Shown piece after piece: positions 22,867-33,375 of a stretch of DNA of 64,000 nucleotides. The notes under the pieces are model-generated. The model was not told the origin of the DNA. It saw nothing but the letters and a program-made list of their open reading frames with translations, and did not search any database. The DNA comes from Nemertoderma westbladi. Lineage: Eukaryota > Xenacoelomorpha > Nemertodermatida > Nemertodermatidae. Each line of letters begins with the position of its first letter. The stretch's first letter is position 1. The stretch covers positions 1 to 64,000 of the forward strand of contig JAUCBJ010008535.1 of assembly GCA_032718475.1 (NCBI GenBank). Direction: 5' to 3'. Both the position numbers and the translations under genes were made by a program.

Positions 22867-24854
22867 TTAAGAATGCTGTGCCGGCTTGTCAACAAAATTG
22901 CACCGCCACAACTCCCTATCACCCATGACATTTGCTAGATCATCCGCATCTTTAAGGCCAGTGTCCTTTAAGATGCGTCTCAAGAAAGTCATGGGCTGTC
23001 CACCATGCTTATTCACTCCATGAGGCTGCCAAAGTACAAGATTATGCACTGGCTGGTCCTCACGGCGAAAGCAATATCCTGCAAAGCGGAGGCGATTTTG
23101 TTCTAGTGTCAAGCTTGGGGGAACCAATGAGACACCTCCAATGTTATATAGTGTCTGGTTGGAGATGTGTGCATTGTACTTGACACAATGTACCCGGTGT
23201 AGCATTCTTGTGAATGTGCCATCCAGAGATTTGGTGTCCTCAGCAGTTAGAGCCCAGCATGGACTCCCGTAGAGGAGTACTGGAACTACTGCTGCTCTAA
23301 ATAATCGGACCTTAAGTTTCCGATTAATTCTACTGTAGGTGACTTCCAAATCCTGGAAAGCCTATTCAAGGCTGCCCATGCCTTTCCCTTACGTATTCGA
23401 AGGTCCTCACCTGACTTCCGGATCCATGATCCCAGGTAACAGAAGTCGTCCACATGCTCAAGCATACCATCCTTTGAGCTTATGCTCATCCGATCAGAGA
23501 CTTGCTGAGGACTTTCAAAGTTAACTGTCAGAATTTTGGTCTTTCTGGAGTTAATAAAAAGACCAACACTAGAAGCAGCATGTTCTAATGAGCTGAGGAG
23601 CCGCTGGGCTCCCTCTAATGATTCTGAGAGTACTCCTAAGTCATCAGCAAAGTCTAGATCAGTTAGGTACTTGGCAGGATTTCCTCGACTTCTGGAGCCA
23701 GTAGGTGGAGTTATCATCACCCCATCATCATTATGATGATCTAAGGACATGCGTAGAACATAGTCAACCACAATAATGAACAAGAATGGTGCAAGTGTGT
23801 CTCCTTGGAGGACGCCCCATAACACTTCAAATGGTTCTGTGTCACCGTCAACAGTAGACACAAATGTTGTCGAACCATCGTATACTGATCTGATTGCTGC
23901 AATAATTTCATCAGGAATCCCATATAATGAAAGTATGCTGAACATACGTGAGCGAGAGACTGAATCAAAGGCCTTGAAGAAGTCAACAAAGATAACAGCC
24001 AGATGCCTGTCTTTCTTTTTTGATAACTCTTCAATTATCCTTCTAAGTGCTAAAATGGGCTCCATGGTCCCACGACCTTTACGGAACCCAATCTGATTTC
24101 CACGTAGCAGTCTCTCAATGGGATCCCTGATGCGATTTAATAGAATTCTATTGTATAGTTTTGCAGCAATCGAGATCAATGAGATTCCCCGAAAAGAACC
24201 ATAGAGTGTTAGGTTGCCCTTCTTGGGAACTGGCACCAACTTATTTGTTTTCATTTCTTGTGGGACTCTTGTTGTACGGTACATGTCTACTATGATGGGA
24301 TAGATGAGCTTTAAACACTCAGGTATTTTAAAGACCTCAGGGGGAACACCATCTACTCCACTGGCACGATTGGTCTTAATGCTCTTTGCAGCAGCCTTCA
24401 CTTCTGCAAAGGAGATATCGCCAATGGGAATATCTGGGAGTACAGACTCAGACACTTTTACTTCTATAAAGTTATCAGGCAATACCCTGTCATTATTGAG
24501 GAGCTTTTCAAAGTGGGCTTTCCAACCATTGAGGCGATCGGCTGGTGATTCAGCCTTAACCTTGGTGGTTGGTTGGCTTTTCCGCCCAGTAAGCAGATTC
24601 ATCGATTTCCATGCCTGGGATGATTGCCTGCTGTCGTCAGAATCATTGATGGCATCAACCTGTTGGTTTATTAGCTCCTGTAGATTAACAGAGTACTGCC
24701 TGTTCAGGGACCTAGATGCAGCTTTAACTGCATTCTTGGCCGCTGTAGTCTGTTTGAGTCGGGACTCTTTCTGCGCCTTATGAAGGTCATTTCGGCACTT
24801 CTGAATTTTGTTGTCAGTCCAGGGGGCCCTTTTCCTGTTTCGAGGGTATACAGG
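22867..24854 (-). pseudogene. LINE ORF, reverse-transcriptase part with one frameshift
   Basis: RT domain motifs in order: RASGVDGVPPEVFK, VPVPKKGNLTLYGSFRGISL, GFRKGRGT, FVDFFKAFDS, GVLQGDTLAPFLF and LDFADDLGVLSE (catalytic FADD). After ALNRLSRIWKS (about 23335) the frame runs into a stop, while the true continuation (RKLKVRLFRAAVVPVLLYGS, then ELWRCNFVDKPA) is in another frame to 22867. One indel around 23330-23345 therefore breaks the protein, if it is not a sequencing error. This copy is probably inactive even without the LTR insertion. Confidence 0.85.
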
Positions 24855-25381
24855 TGTTAGCTTATTCAATCCCGCCAACACCCCATAAAGTTATTAGCCG
24901 ATAAGCAATATTGGGAGCCACGAGATTGGGCAATTAACCAACTCGTGCCATCCCAATAAGAGTGGGAAGGAGGCACACACAATAGGGGTCAGGGGCCAAA
25001 CCCCTAACCGAGAGAGAACACAGGGAGTGAAGGGAAACACTCCAAAGGGTGCCAACAGGGGTATCAACCAATCAGAGGGGGGAAAGGCATCGATTGAGTA
25101 GCAATAAGGCCACCGTGCAATATAACCAGTAACCTGTAATCATATCATTCAGTTTACTCAGTCAGATCAGTAGGGTGGAACGGGGACTTCTGTCACCGTC
25201 CGCTACCGCCATTATATATTACCTATTGTGTCATACTATATTATATCAACTGTCAGACTATTATACCTTTATACATATTACCCAACATCAGAACTCTTTT
25301 ACCTTTCACACACGGCACACGGCGGGGACGCGTGGATAGAAAACCCAAACGGATAAACCGGGATCCGTAGATCCCGTCACA
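24855..25381 (+). repeat. 5' LTR (527 bp)
   Basis: Near-identical to 31516-32035. The differences are G/A in TACTCA[G/A]TCAGATC and an extra 7 bp near 25317 (ACACGGCACACGG against ACACGG). TG...CA termini. TATA-like GCAATATAACC lies near 25117. The bases right after the LTR (GTGACAGAACTAGATCC) are not a standard TGG-starting tRNA primer site, so priming may be offset or atypical. Confidence 0.92.
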
Positions 25382-25470
25382 GTGACAGAACTAGATCCGC
25401 CCAGCTGCCCTGACAGAGATAGAATAGAGCTACCGTCCTAGCTAGCGACGACCAGCTACCAAAGACGACG

Positions 25471-27477
25471 ATGAGAGAGAGAGGAACGACACCGCCGCGG
25501 ACCCCGGACGACGATCTAACGATCCGCGAGGCCACGGCGAGACGATACGAACCCACGACGCCGATCGATGCTACGCCGACCACGTCGACGCAGGTTGACG
25601 CCACGTCGACAACGAGCAACCCGCCGAACCAAGATGTGGGGGGTCGTCTACAACCGGAGAGCGAGTCGAGGGAAGGAGACGAGAAGGGAGGAGAAGAGAA
25701 AGACGAGTCGACGCGGAGCGAGGGTCGACATACCGATGTCACCGGCCAGCCACAGGCCGAGGACGACGAACGGTCCACCGGAACGGCGACGGTGGGGCCG
25801 TCGGTACGACGTCGGACCCGGAGAGACGGAAGAGAGGTCGGCGACGAGGACGTCGGGGTTTCTGATCGACTTCGACGGGCCTACTTCGCGACCCGGGAGC
25901 AACTGAGAGAGGCCAAGGAGGGGGCGAAGGTAGACGAGGTGAGACTGAGGAAAGGACTAGGTGAGTCGAACAGATACTTTGATCACCTAGTGTGTTTTGG
26001 GCAGAGAGAATTAGCCGAGGAGAGGACGAGGGGAGTTGTCAACGAACTGATTGAACTATGGGAATGTGGGGGTATGGAACCTAGCGTAGTGTACGTAGGG
26101 CCATACTTAGTCGATGCCCGGGGAGTGAAAGTAAGAGTTAGAAGACCTGGGGAGGGCGAATCCGAGGTTAATTCCGAGGATTCGGTCTCGTCGGTCGGAG
26201 GAAGTTCCGGGAAGCGGGGGAAAGTTAGTGGGACGGAGGGGCGACGGGAGTCCGTCGCAACCGATAAGTCTGCTACATCCTCCGTAAAAGAAAGACGGGT
26301 GCGACAGAGTGAACGCATAGAGTATAAATTAGAAACGGCTGCGAGTAAGCAGGAATGGTTAGAGTGGCAATTGAGAAGGGAAACCACATTCTCAGAGGAG
26401 GCTGTAGAGTTGGAGAGGGAGTATAGAGAGAAAGCCGAGGAGTTTAGAGAGAGGGCCAAGGAGTGTAGAGAGCTAGAGATGGGTGTAGAGAGCGAGCCGG
26501 CGAGGCGGCTTGAAATGATTGCTAGAGAGGCAGAGTTGGCCGGGCAGAATACGCGAGAGTCGGGGATAGAGGGTGAGTGCAGGCGGGATGAGTTGCATGC
26601 CGTGCTAGGGAGGCTTGCGCAATATCAAGCCAAACTTAAACGGCGCCGACTAGAACTGGCGCGGTTGGAGATATCAGAGAGTGAGACCCCACTTACAGGC
26701 ACCGGGCGGGAGAACCAGAACTGGTGTAGCCGTACGGGCGGGGGGGGTAATAGTAGTACGTTAGGAAATGTTAATATTAATAGTACCGTAGTAGATAACC
26801 CTAATCCCTTTATTACAGGAAATAATATTTTGCCTGGTAGTGGTAATTTAAATTTAAACTTAAATTCAAATAATAACGTTAATTTAAATATTCAGAATAA
26901 TTCAAATAATGCGAATAATAGTTTAAATTTTGAAAATTCAAATAGTTCTAATTTAAATAATTTAAGTCCCGTTTCAAATTCCAATAGTTTGATTGATTTA
27001 ACAAGTGGTATTGGGAGTGGTGCTATTAATGTGAGCGTGTCGGACGTACATAACCCGGCAGACGGGGGCCTGGTAGGCCACGTAGTTTGTAGGCAGGAGG
27101 TGGCAGGGTTGAGCCAACCCGGCGGCGGCCTGGTAGGCCACGCAGTTAGTAGGCAGGAGGTAGCGGGGTTGAGCCAACCCGAAGTAGGCCTGATGGGCCA
27201 CGCAGTAGTAGAGAGAGAGGCGGGGGTGAATAGACCCAACCGTGGTAGAGACAGTGCGTCGACTAGAGAGGGGTGTAGAGACGAAGTAAGAGATAGTGAA
27301 GTTAGATGTGGCGAGTGGGGGGGGGCTACGGGCGCCCCACCACGTAAGACTAGTGGCGAGAGAGGGGGGGCAGAGAATGCCCCACAAGAGGGGTGTAGAA
27401 GTGTAGTAAGAGGTAGTGAAGTTAGAAGTGGCGGGTGGGGGGGGGGGGGCTACGGGCACCCCACCGCGAGAGATTAG
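25471..27477 (+). CDS. Gag-like protein, N-terminal part (668 codons)
   Basis: The first ATG after the LTR leader starts a GC-rich frame. Its order is: a disordered Thr/Asp/Glu-rich N-terminus; a block DRLRRAYFATREQLREAKEG and ELAEERTRGVVNELIELWEC; a charged helical stretch (AVELEREYREKAEEFRERAK, probable coiled coil); an abrupt AT-rich Asn tract (about residues 426-510, NLNLNSNNNVNLN); then two or three repeats of GHAVSRQEVAGLSQP and GGATGAPPRK-type units. The frame ends at 27477 just after a run of 13 G (27437-27449). The matching earlier repeat unit has 9 G, and the coding signal continues in the +1 frame. I therefore treat 25471-29206 as one Gag reading frame shifted by G-run slippage. 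Confidence 0.75.
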   Translation: MRERGTTPPRTPDDDLTIREATARRYEPTTPIDATPTTSTQVDATSTTSNPPNQDVGGRLQPESESREGDEKGGEEKDESTRSEGRHTDVTGQPQAEDDERSTGTATVGPSVRRRTRRDGREVGDEDVGVSDRLRRAYFATREQLREAKEGAKVDEVRLRKGLGESNRYFDHLVCFGQRELAEERTRGVVNELIELWECGGMEPSVVYVGPYLVDARGVKVRVRRPGEGESEVNSEDSVSSVGGSSGKRGKVSGTEGRRESVATDKSATSSVKERRVRQSERIEYKLETAASKQEWLEWQLRRETTFSEEAVELEREYREKAEEFRERAKECRELEMGVESEPARRLEMIAREAELAGQNTRESGIEGECRRDELHAVLGRLAQYQAKLKRRRLELARLEISESETPLTGTGRENQNWCSRTGGGGNSSTLGNVNINSTVVDNPNPFITGNNILPGSGNLNLNLNSNNNVNLNIQNNSNNANNSLNFENSNSSNLNNLSPVSNSNSLIDLTSGIGSGAINVSVSDVHNPADGGLVGHVVCRQEVAGLSQPGGGLVGHAVSRQEVAGLSQPEVGLMGHAVVEREAGVNRPNRGRDSASTREGCRDEVRDSEVRCGEWGGATGAPPRKTSGERGGAENAPQEGCRSVVRGSEVRSGGWGGGGYGHPTARD

Positions 27478-29206
27478 TAGAGAGAGAGGGGGGGCAGGGA
27501 GTGTCCCACAGCCGTCAGCGGATAATGCGAGGGCCGAAATAGGTAAACCGCAACAACCGGCGACGGAAAGTAATAGGGGGATTGCGAGTATCCCCAGCGG
27601 CGTGCGATCGAGCAGAGAGAAGCAGGTTGACGTCGCGAGAGGGCAGACGAAGCGTCGAGCCCGATTAGAAGAGGGAAGAAGAACAGTGGAGTTTAACCGG
27701 GAGGTCGACGAGAGATCTCACGAGCCGGAATACTGCACCGAAAAGAGAAGAAGGGAAGATAGTAGAAGAAGTGTCGCCACGAACGATAGCAGTGCGAGGA
27801 CGGATAACGGACCGTCGACAGTAGAGATGGAGTCAGGGAGCCAGTGGGGTCGAACTTCGGGAGATTGCCGTCGCCCCGGAGAAACGCACCGCACGCCAAG
27901 AGAGGGGTACAGGAGGTACCAATACGAAGACGAGAGCAGGACAGGGGATCGAAGAGAGGCTTCCCGACGGGATGTAGCTGCCGATCGAGAGTACGGTAGT
28001 CGCGGGGAGATTCGAGATTCGCGAAGATTAAACTTCGGTTCGAAAGGGCACATGCAGACTGCAGGACATACTGTAGGCCTTACTGCACATACTATTATAG
28101 GCCATGCTGGGAGGGATAGAGTAGGCGATGGGGTAGCGCGAGCGACGGGGTTAAACCCGGGAGCCGCGGAGTACATACCGGTAGGTAGGCAAGAAGTGGG
28201 TAGGCCTATATCGGTACAGCAGCATGACTATAATACACAGGGACATAACATATATCCAGGGGAGGGGGGAGTTATTGGAGATAGACGAATGGGCCCCAAC
28301 GTATTAACATCAACCCCAGTACCAAACATACCGGCTGGGGGGGGACAGGGTGACATTCCCCCATCACAATATCGACAATATACCCCGATAGGAGCAAGAA
28401 TATCGAACTCCCTGGACGAGAGCAGGTCGTGCGGACAGTCACCACCACACGCGGCCATACAGGGGACTACCAGTCCACAGTTAGCTGGTAGTAGGGCCAC
28501 ACCGTGGCAGGGACAGAAAGAAAATAACACTATATATAATAAACACAATCCCAATATACCCAGTAGGCCGAGTCTAGACAACCAAAACATTAAATCGGTA
28601 CATATAAACCTAAGCGCGATACGTGAAGGACTATACAGGAAACGCTATAATCCAGGATTCCAATGTCAATTACATCGGGACGGAACCCATAAGACCAGGA
28701 GTTGCAAGTACTGGCAAGCGTTGCCCAAACGAGATCGTGTAGCCTACACAGACGCAAACGGACTATGTCACCGATGTGTGGTAAAAGGACACAGATCCGG
28801 AGAGTGTTGGAAAGGGAGAGGATATGAAAGGACTAAACCAGGGGCAGAGAAGCCCATTAGCAAACATAAGGGAGTCGGGAAAGTAGAAGGAGGCGTGTTG
28901 CATACACACGCAGGACTGACACAGTGCGAGGGGGCATTACATGGGCAGACACCGCGTATACCGAGGGACGAGCGGGGGTCGTCGAGGGCCTTAATGCCAG
29001 CGCACATACGAAGGGGGAGGCCAGCAAAGGTAGCACCGAAGAGAGTGTGGCGAAGAGTTAGAGGACGTATAGGAGGGCAGCAGGAGAGTGCCTACCGGAA
29101 GAAGGGGCACGTGAGAGTTTTTAGTCGTCCAAAGTTTTGGACTGAGGGGGGTGGGAATGAGGGCGAGACGCCCTTCCCACGCACAAAATATAAAATAATT
29201 ATTTAA
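27416..29206 (+). CDS. Gag-like protein, C-terminal part with zinc fingers
   Basis: Continues the preceding protein in the +1 frame after the G13 run (GGATGTPPREISRERGGA repeats the upstream GGATGAPPRK unit). It is Arg/Glu-rich and probably disordered. Near the C-terminus is a paired Cys/His array: CQLHRDGTHKTRSC (28664) and CHRCVVKGHRSGEC (about 28768). This spacing is the BEL/Pao Gag pattern. A basic tail follows (RRGRPAKVAPKRVWRRVRGR, AT-hook-like). No DSG/DTG protease motif and no RT follow the stop at 29206. The nominal first codon is arbitrary, because the protein is presumably made by fusion with the upstream frame. Confidence 0.7.
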   Translation: MKLEVAGGGGGATGTPPREISRERGGAGSVPQPSADNARAEIGKPQQPATESNRGIASIPSGVRSSREKQVDVARGQTKRRARLEEGRRTVEFNREVDERSHEPEYCTEKRRREDSRRSVATNDSSARTDNGPSTVEMESGSQWGRTSGDCRRPGETHRTPREGYRRYQYEDESRTGDRREASRRDVAADREYGSRGEIRDSRRLNFGSKGHMQTAGHTVGLTAHTIIGHAGRDRVGDGVARATGLNPGAAEYIPVGRQEVGRPISVQQHDYNTQGHNIYPGEGGVIGDRRMGPNVLTSTPVPNIPAGGGQGDIPPSQYRQYTPIGARISNSLDESRSCGQSPPHAAIQGTTSPQLAGSRATPWQGQKENNTIYNKHNPNIPSRPSLDNQNIKSVHINLSAIREGLYRKRYNPGFQCQLHRDGTHKTRSCKYWQALPKRDRVAYTDANGLCHRCVVKGHRSGECWKGRGYERTKPGAEKPISKHKGVGKVEGGVLHTHAGLTQCEGALHGQTPRIPRDERGSSRALMPAHIRRGRPAKVAPKRVWRRVRGRIGGQQESAYRKKGHVRVFSRPKFWTEGGGNEGETPFPRTKYKIII

Positions 29207-30235
29207 TTAAATAAAATAATTAAATAATAAAGTAGGTAGAAGTTAGGTAGTTAGGAGTTATTTAGGAGGTACGTAGTACCTAAGAGTCAGAGTTAGTTAG
29301 TTAGTCAGTTAGCACTGATAGTTAGTGTTAGAGTAAGAGTTAGAGAGTCTCTCTACCGTTAGAGAGTAGGAGTTAAGTAGGTACGTAGTACCGTTAGAGA
29401 GTTAGTAAGAGTTAGTAGGTACGTAGTACCTAGTTAGAGTTAGAGTTAATAGGTACGTAGTACCGATAGTTAGAGAGTTAGTAGGTACGTAGTACCTAGA
29501 GTTAGAGAGTTAGTAGGTACGTAGTACCTAGAGTTAGTTAGAGAGTCAGTAGGTACGTAGTACCTAGTTAGAGTTAGAGTTAGTAGGTACGTAGTACCTA
29601 GAGTTAGAGAGTTAGTAGGTACGTAGTACCTAGAGTTAGTTAGAGAGTCAGTAGGTACGTAGTACCTAGTTAGAGTTAGAGGGTACGTAGTACCGATAGT
29701 TAGAGAGTTAGTAGGTACGTAGTACCTAGTTAGAGTTAGAGTTAGAAGGTACGTAGTACCTAGTTAGAGTTAGAGTTAGAAGGTACGTAGTACCGTTAGT
29801 TAGAGTTAGAGTTAGAGGGTACGTAAGTACCGCTAGTTAGTTAGAGTTAGAGGGTACGTAAGTACCGGTTAGAGAGTAAGAGTTAGAGGGTACGTAAGTA
29901 CCGGCTAGAGAGTAGGAGTAGTAAGAGGGTACGTTGTACCGCTAGCTAGTAGAGAGAGCTAGAGTAGTAAGAGGGTACGGTACGTTGTACCGCTAGCTAG
30001 TAGAGAGAGCTAGAGTAGTAAGAGGGTACGTAGTACCGCTAGTTAGGGGTGTTAGTAGTAGCAGTAGAGGGTTGTGGGCACCGTAAGCGCCACGTAGTTA
30101 GAGTTAGTAGGGAATGCGCTGAACTTAGTGGGGCACGGGCGTGATGATGTGTTTGATGTAAGAGCGAGGTATGTTAATTAGGGTGGGTGCCGGGCACAAG
30201 AGGTGCCGGGCACAAAAAGAGTAGAGTAGTAGACG
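29207..30235. repeat. Palindrome-bearing tandem repeats inside the LTR element
   Basis: About 28-40-bp units of TAGTTAGAGTTAG followed by GGTACGTAGTACC. The 13-bp palindrome GGTACGTAGTACC occurs more than a dozen times between 29260 and 29780, then as GGTACGTAAGTACC and GGTACGTTGTACC variants up to about 30040. No coding frame. Each unit can form a short hairpin in RNA. Confidence 0.9.
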
Positions 30236-31507
30236 GGCACATAGGGTGCCAGGTAGTAGAGTTAGAGAGTTAGAGATAGAGTAGAGTAGTAGAGAAGGCA
30301 CATAGGGTGCCAGGTAGTAGAGTTAGAGAGTTAGAGATAGAGTAGAGTAGTAGAGAAGGCACATAGGGTGCCAGGTAGTAGAGTTAGAGAGTTAGAGATA
30401 GAGTAGAGTAGTAGAGAAGGCACATAGGGTGCCAGGTAGTAGAGTTAGAGAGTTAGAGATAGTGTAGAGTAGTAGAGAGGGCACATAGGGTGCCAGTTAG
30501 TAGAGTTAGAAGAGAGTTAGTAGAGTTAGTAGAGTCAGTAGTAGTTCACATAATTAACGTACCCACTCTGCCGGCACTCAGAGCGTCACGTGTAGGCGAT
30601 GAGACGTAAAGGGGATGTAGAGGGGTAGAGACGGGCACATAGGGTGCCAGAGAGTAGAAGAGTAGAGACGGGCACATAGGGTGCCAGGTAGTAAGTTAGA
30701 GAGGTAGTAGTGTAGTAGAGAGGGCACATAGGGTGCCAGGTAGTAGAGTAGAGCAGAGAGGGCACATAGGGTGCCATATAGTAAAGGGGTTGTGGGCACC
30801 GCAAGCGCCACGTAGTTAGAAGAGTGGAGTAGAGTTAGTAGAGCTAGTTAGTAGAGTTAGCAGAGCTAGTGGAGTAGAGTTAGCAGAGCTAGTGGAGTAG
30901 AGTTAGTAGAGCTAGTTAGCAGAGTTGGTAGACTCAGAGGAGTCAAGTAGAGTTAGTAGAAGTAGAAAGTTAGTAGGAGTTAGTTAGACTTAGTAGAGAG
31001 TTAGAGTCAGTAGAAAGTTAGAGGCTCTCAGTTAGAGCTAGAAGTGGTAAGAGTTAGTAGTTAGCAGAGTTAGTTAGATAGTCAGAGTTAGTAAGCAGTA
31101 GGTAGATAGTATGATAGCACAGGGGTAGCATTAGAGATTAAAGCCTTAGGGAGTGGCAAGAGAGATAGCGAGAGGTGGTATGGAGATAGTGTGAGCGCAA
31201 TTCAAGCGTGGGGGGGAAGGAGTAAGAGGCTGAGTAAGGGACAGAGAAGTCCGAGAGTAGAGTGAAAGGAGAGTAGAGTCAAGGGCGAAAGTGTTGGGGA
31301 AACAAAAATCGTGTGAGAGACGAGCACGATCGGCCCGACATGGACGCCAGGCGTAAAGGGTAGCGTTATCATACCCAGAGGGAGCGGCCTGGAAAGCCGA
31401 CTCCGAGAGAAAAGATTTCCACCCCACACCCGATGCTAGATCGGGATCCAGCGGGATTGTAACGCACTTTTTGGTTGATGCTATCTTCTTACCGGGAAGA
31501 TAGCATG
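30236..31507. repeat. About 60-bp tandem repeats and purine-rich tail region
   Basis: Five near-identical units (30236-30495) contain GGCACATAGGGTGCCAGGTA then GTAGAGTTAGAGAGTTAGAG. GGCACATAGGGTGCC is itself a hairpin. Further GGGCACATAGGGTGCC copies occur to 30775, followed by degenerate GTAGAGTTAG runs. The GGGCACCGTAAGCGCCACGT / GGGCACCGCAAGCGCCACGT motif is duplicated at 30075 and 30793. The plus strand is strongly purine-rich. Confidence 0.85.
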
Positions 31508-31515
31508 GTGGGGAG
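31507..31515 (+). promoter_or_regulatory. Polypurine tract (plus-strand primer)
   Basis: GGTGGGGAG sits immediately upstream of the 3' LTR, where LTR elements prime plus-strand DNA synthesis. Confidence 0.6.
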
Positions 31516-32035
31516 TGTTAGCTTATTCAATCCCGCCAACACCCCATAAAGTTATTAGCCGATAAGCAATATTGGGAGCCACGAGATTGGGCAATTAACC
31601 AACTCGTGCCATCCCAATAAGAGTGGGAAGGAGGCACACACAATAGGGGTCAGGGGCCAAACCCCTAACCGAGAGAGAACACAGGGAGTGAAGGGAAACA
31701 CTCCAAAGGGTGCCAACAGGGGTATCAACCAATCAGAGGGGGGAAAGGCATCGATTGAGTAGCAATAAGGCCACCGTGCAATATAACCAGTAACCTGTAA
31801 TCATATCATTCAGTTTACTCAATCAGATCAGTAGGGTGGAACGGGGACTTCTGTCACCGTCCGCTACCGCCATTATATATTACCTATTGTGTCATACTAT
31901 ATTATATCAACTGTCAGACTATTATACCTTTATACATATTACCCAACATCAGAACTCTTTTACCTTTCACACACGGCGGGGACGCGTGGATAGAAAACCC
32001 AAACGGATAAACCGGGATCCGTAGATCCCGTCACA
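31516..32035 (+). repeat. 3' LTR (520 bp)
   Basis: Copy of 24855-25381, TGTTAGC...GTCACA, ending at the right target duplication ACAGG (32036-32040). Confidence 0.92.
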
Positions 32036-33375
32036 ACAGGAACTGTTTCTGCAGCTGCTAACTTAACTGCTTCTGTAAAGGCAGTATAGCCCTCACAGTG
32101 ATCTGCCGCCTCAGAGGCAAGAGCCTCATACCTGTTGCTCAGCTGTAGTGTGAAGCTGGATCTCACACTTGGCTGTTGCAACAGAGAGGACCAGTCATGC
32201 CGTGGCAAGGCAGATTTCGTTGTTCTGCTAGCACGCAGACTAAGTCTTACCTTGGCCACAATAAGGCGGTGATCACTGGAGAAGGGTCGAAGTGTAAATG
32301 CATTACAGTCTTGTATAGAGCTCCTGTATTTCCTACGAAACAGAATATGGTCTATCTGGGACTTGTGACCACTGGGTCCACTATGAGTCCATAGCTTTCC
32401 AGTTCGCTTCTTGAACTGGGTTCCAGCCGAAAACAATCCATTTCCAGAGATAAAATCCTGAAGATGGACAGAATTTCGGTTAACACTATTGCTATAGACC
32501 CAGGGCGATGTAGGTGATTGATGCAGACTTGCATTAAAGTCTCCCAGGAATGTTAAGAATGCATGCTGATCCACTCCATCAGTTGCTGCTTGTAGATTCT
32601 GGTAGAAATTTTCCACCTCCTCTACAGGGGCAACACTAGTTGGAGAGTAGCACACAATCAGAACCACCTTAGGAAACTTCTTAGCCAGTCTTCCAGAACA
32701 TGAGAAGTGGCAACGGATGATGCAGTTAGAGATTTGGTCTATTTTGTCCAATGCTGCATGTGCAGTTGGATTCATCAATAGACCAATTCCACCATTACCA
32801 CTATCATCTGCTGACGCAAGGGCGAGTCGCCAACCGCCCCCCATGTCCTTAATCACAACCTCATCAGTCTGTCCAGTCTGCATTCGGTGCTCTTGAACAC
32901 CCACTGCGCTAAGAGAAAGCTTATCTGCCAAGGCAGTCAGCTCACCTTGTCGCATTGGGGACCCGAGTGTTAGGGTGTTTACTGAGGCTAGTCTAGTGAC
33001 TTGCCTCAGATTCACCAATGGCTTTGTTGGTCGGGGTGGAACATGAGAGTAGCCTCCAACTCCAGAATCCCTCTCCCCATCACAATCTGGCCTCCCTGGT
33101 GACCCAGGGTTTGGGCCAGAAAGGTCATCAGGAACGGGACTCAAAGAATTTTTGGCTGCTCTCTCTCCAGTAGGGGGTGAGACAGGCAGCCGGTCAGGAG
33201 TTAACTGACGCCTGTGAGGCCGATTGTGTCCGGTACTTCCACTGGCCTCTAGTGGCCGGACCTCCGCATTGCTAATGTAATCCATAGTGGGGGTTGGGGG
33301 GTGCTTTTTTGCCGAGTCAGCTCTCGGGGCAAATACCACACCCTGGTTTGCCATTCCACAGGGTGGGTGTCGCAA
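32036..33375 (-). CDS. LINE ORF, N-terminal part with AP endonuclease domain (interrupted)
   Basis: From the ATG at 33375, a Pro-rich leader is followed by an exonuclease-endonuclease-phosphatase (APE) domain that nicks target DNA for target-primed reverse transcription. Visible motifs are VGVQEHRM (metal-binding Glu region), FLGDFNASL, SQIDHILFR and SSDHRLIVAKV. The frame continues to the LTR element insertion point at 32036 (..AAETVPV) and resumes at 24849 on the far side. The plus-strand ends at this junction are ACAGG on both sides. Confidence 0.85.

Larger units (their letters stand above)
24855..32035 (+). mobile_element. Gag-only LTR retrotransposon nested in the LINE
   Basis: A 7.18-kb element with 5' LTR 24855-25381 and 3' LTR 31516-32035. 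Both begin TGTTAGC and end GTCACA. The target duplication is ACAGG (24850-24854 and 32036-32040). The interior holds one Gag-like coding region (25471-29206) broken at a G13 run, then about 2.3 kb of tandem repeats with no protease, reverse transcriptase or integrase. The paired Cys/His fingers at the Gag C-terminus and the 5-bp TSD fit the BEL/Pao superfamily. It must have been mobilised by another element's pol. The LTRs differ by about one substitution and a 7-bp indel, so insertion is recent. Confidence 0.9.

Noticed and set aside
24304-24783. Plus-strand open frames opposite the LINE reverse transcriptase
   Set aside because: Antisense shadows of the RT coding sequence with no recognisable motifs.
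30578-31429. Minus-strand Leu/Pro/Tyr-rich frames in the repeat part of the LTR element
   Set aside because: They consist of tandem-repeat translation (GTLCAR..., LAPYVPS...) on the pyrimidine strand and lack any known domain.
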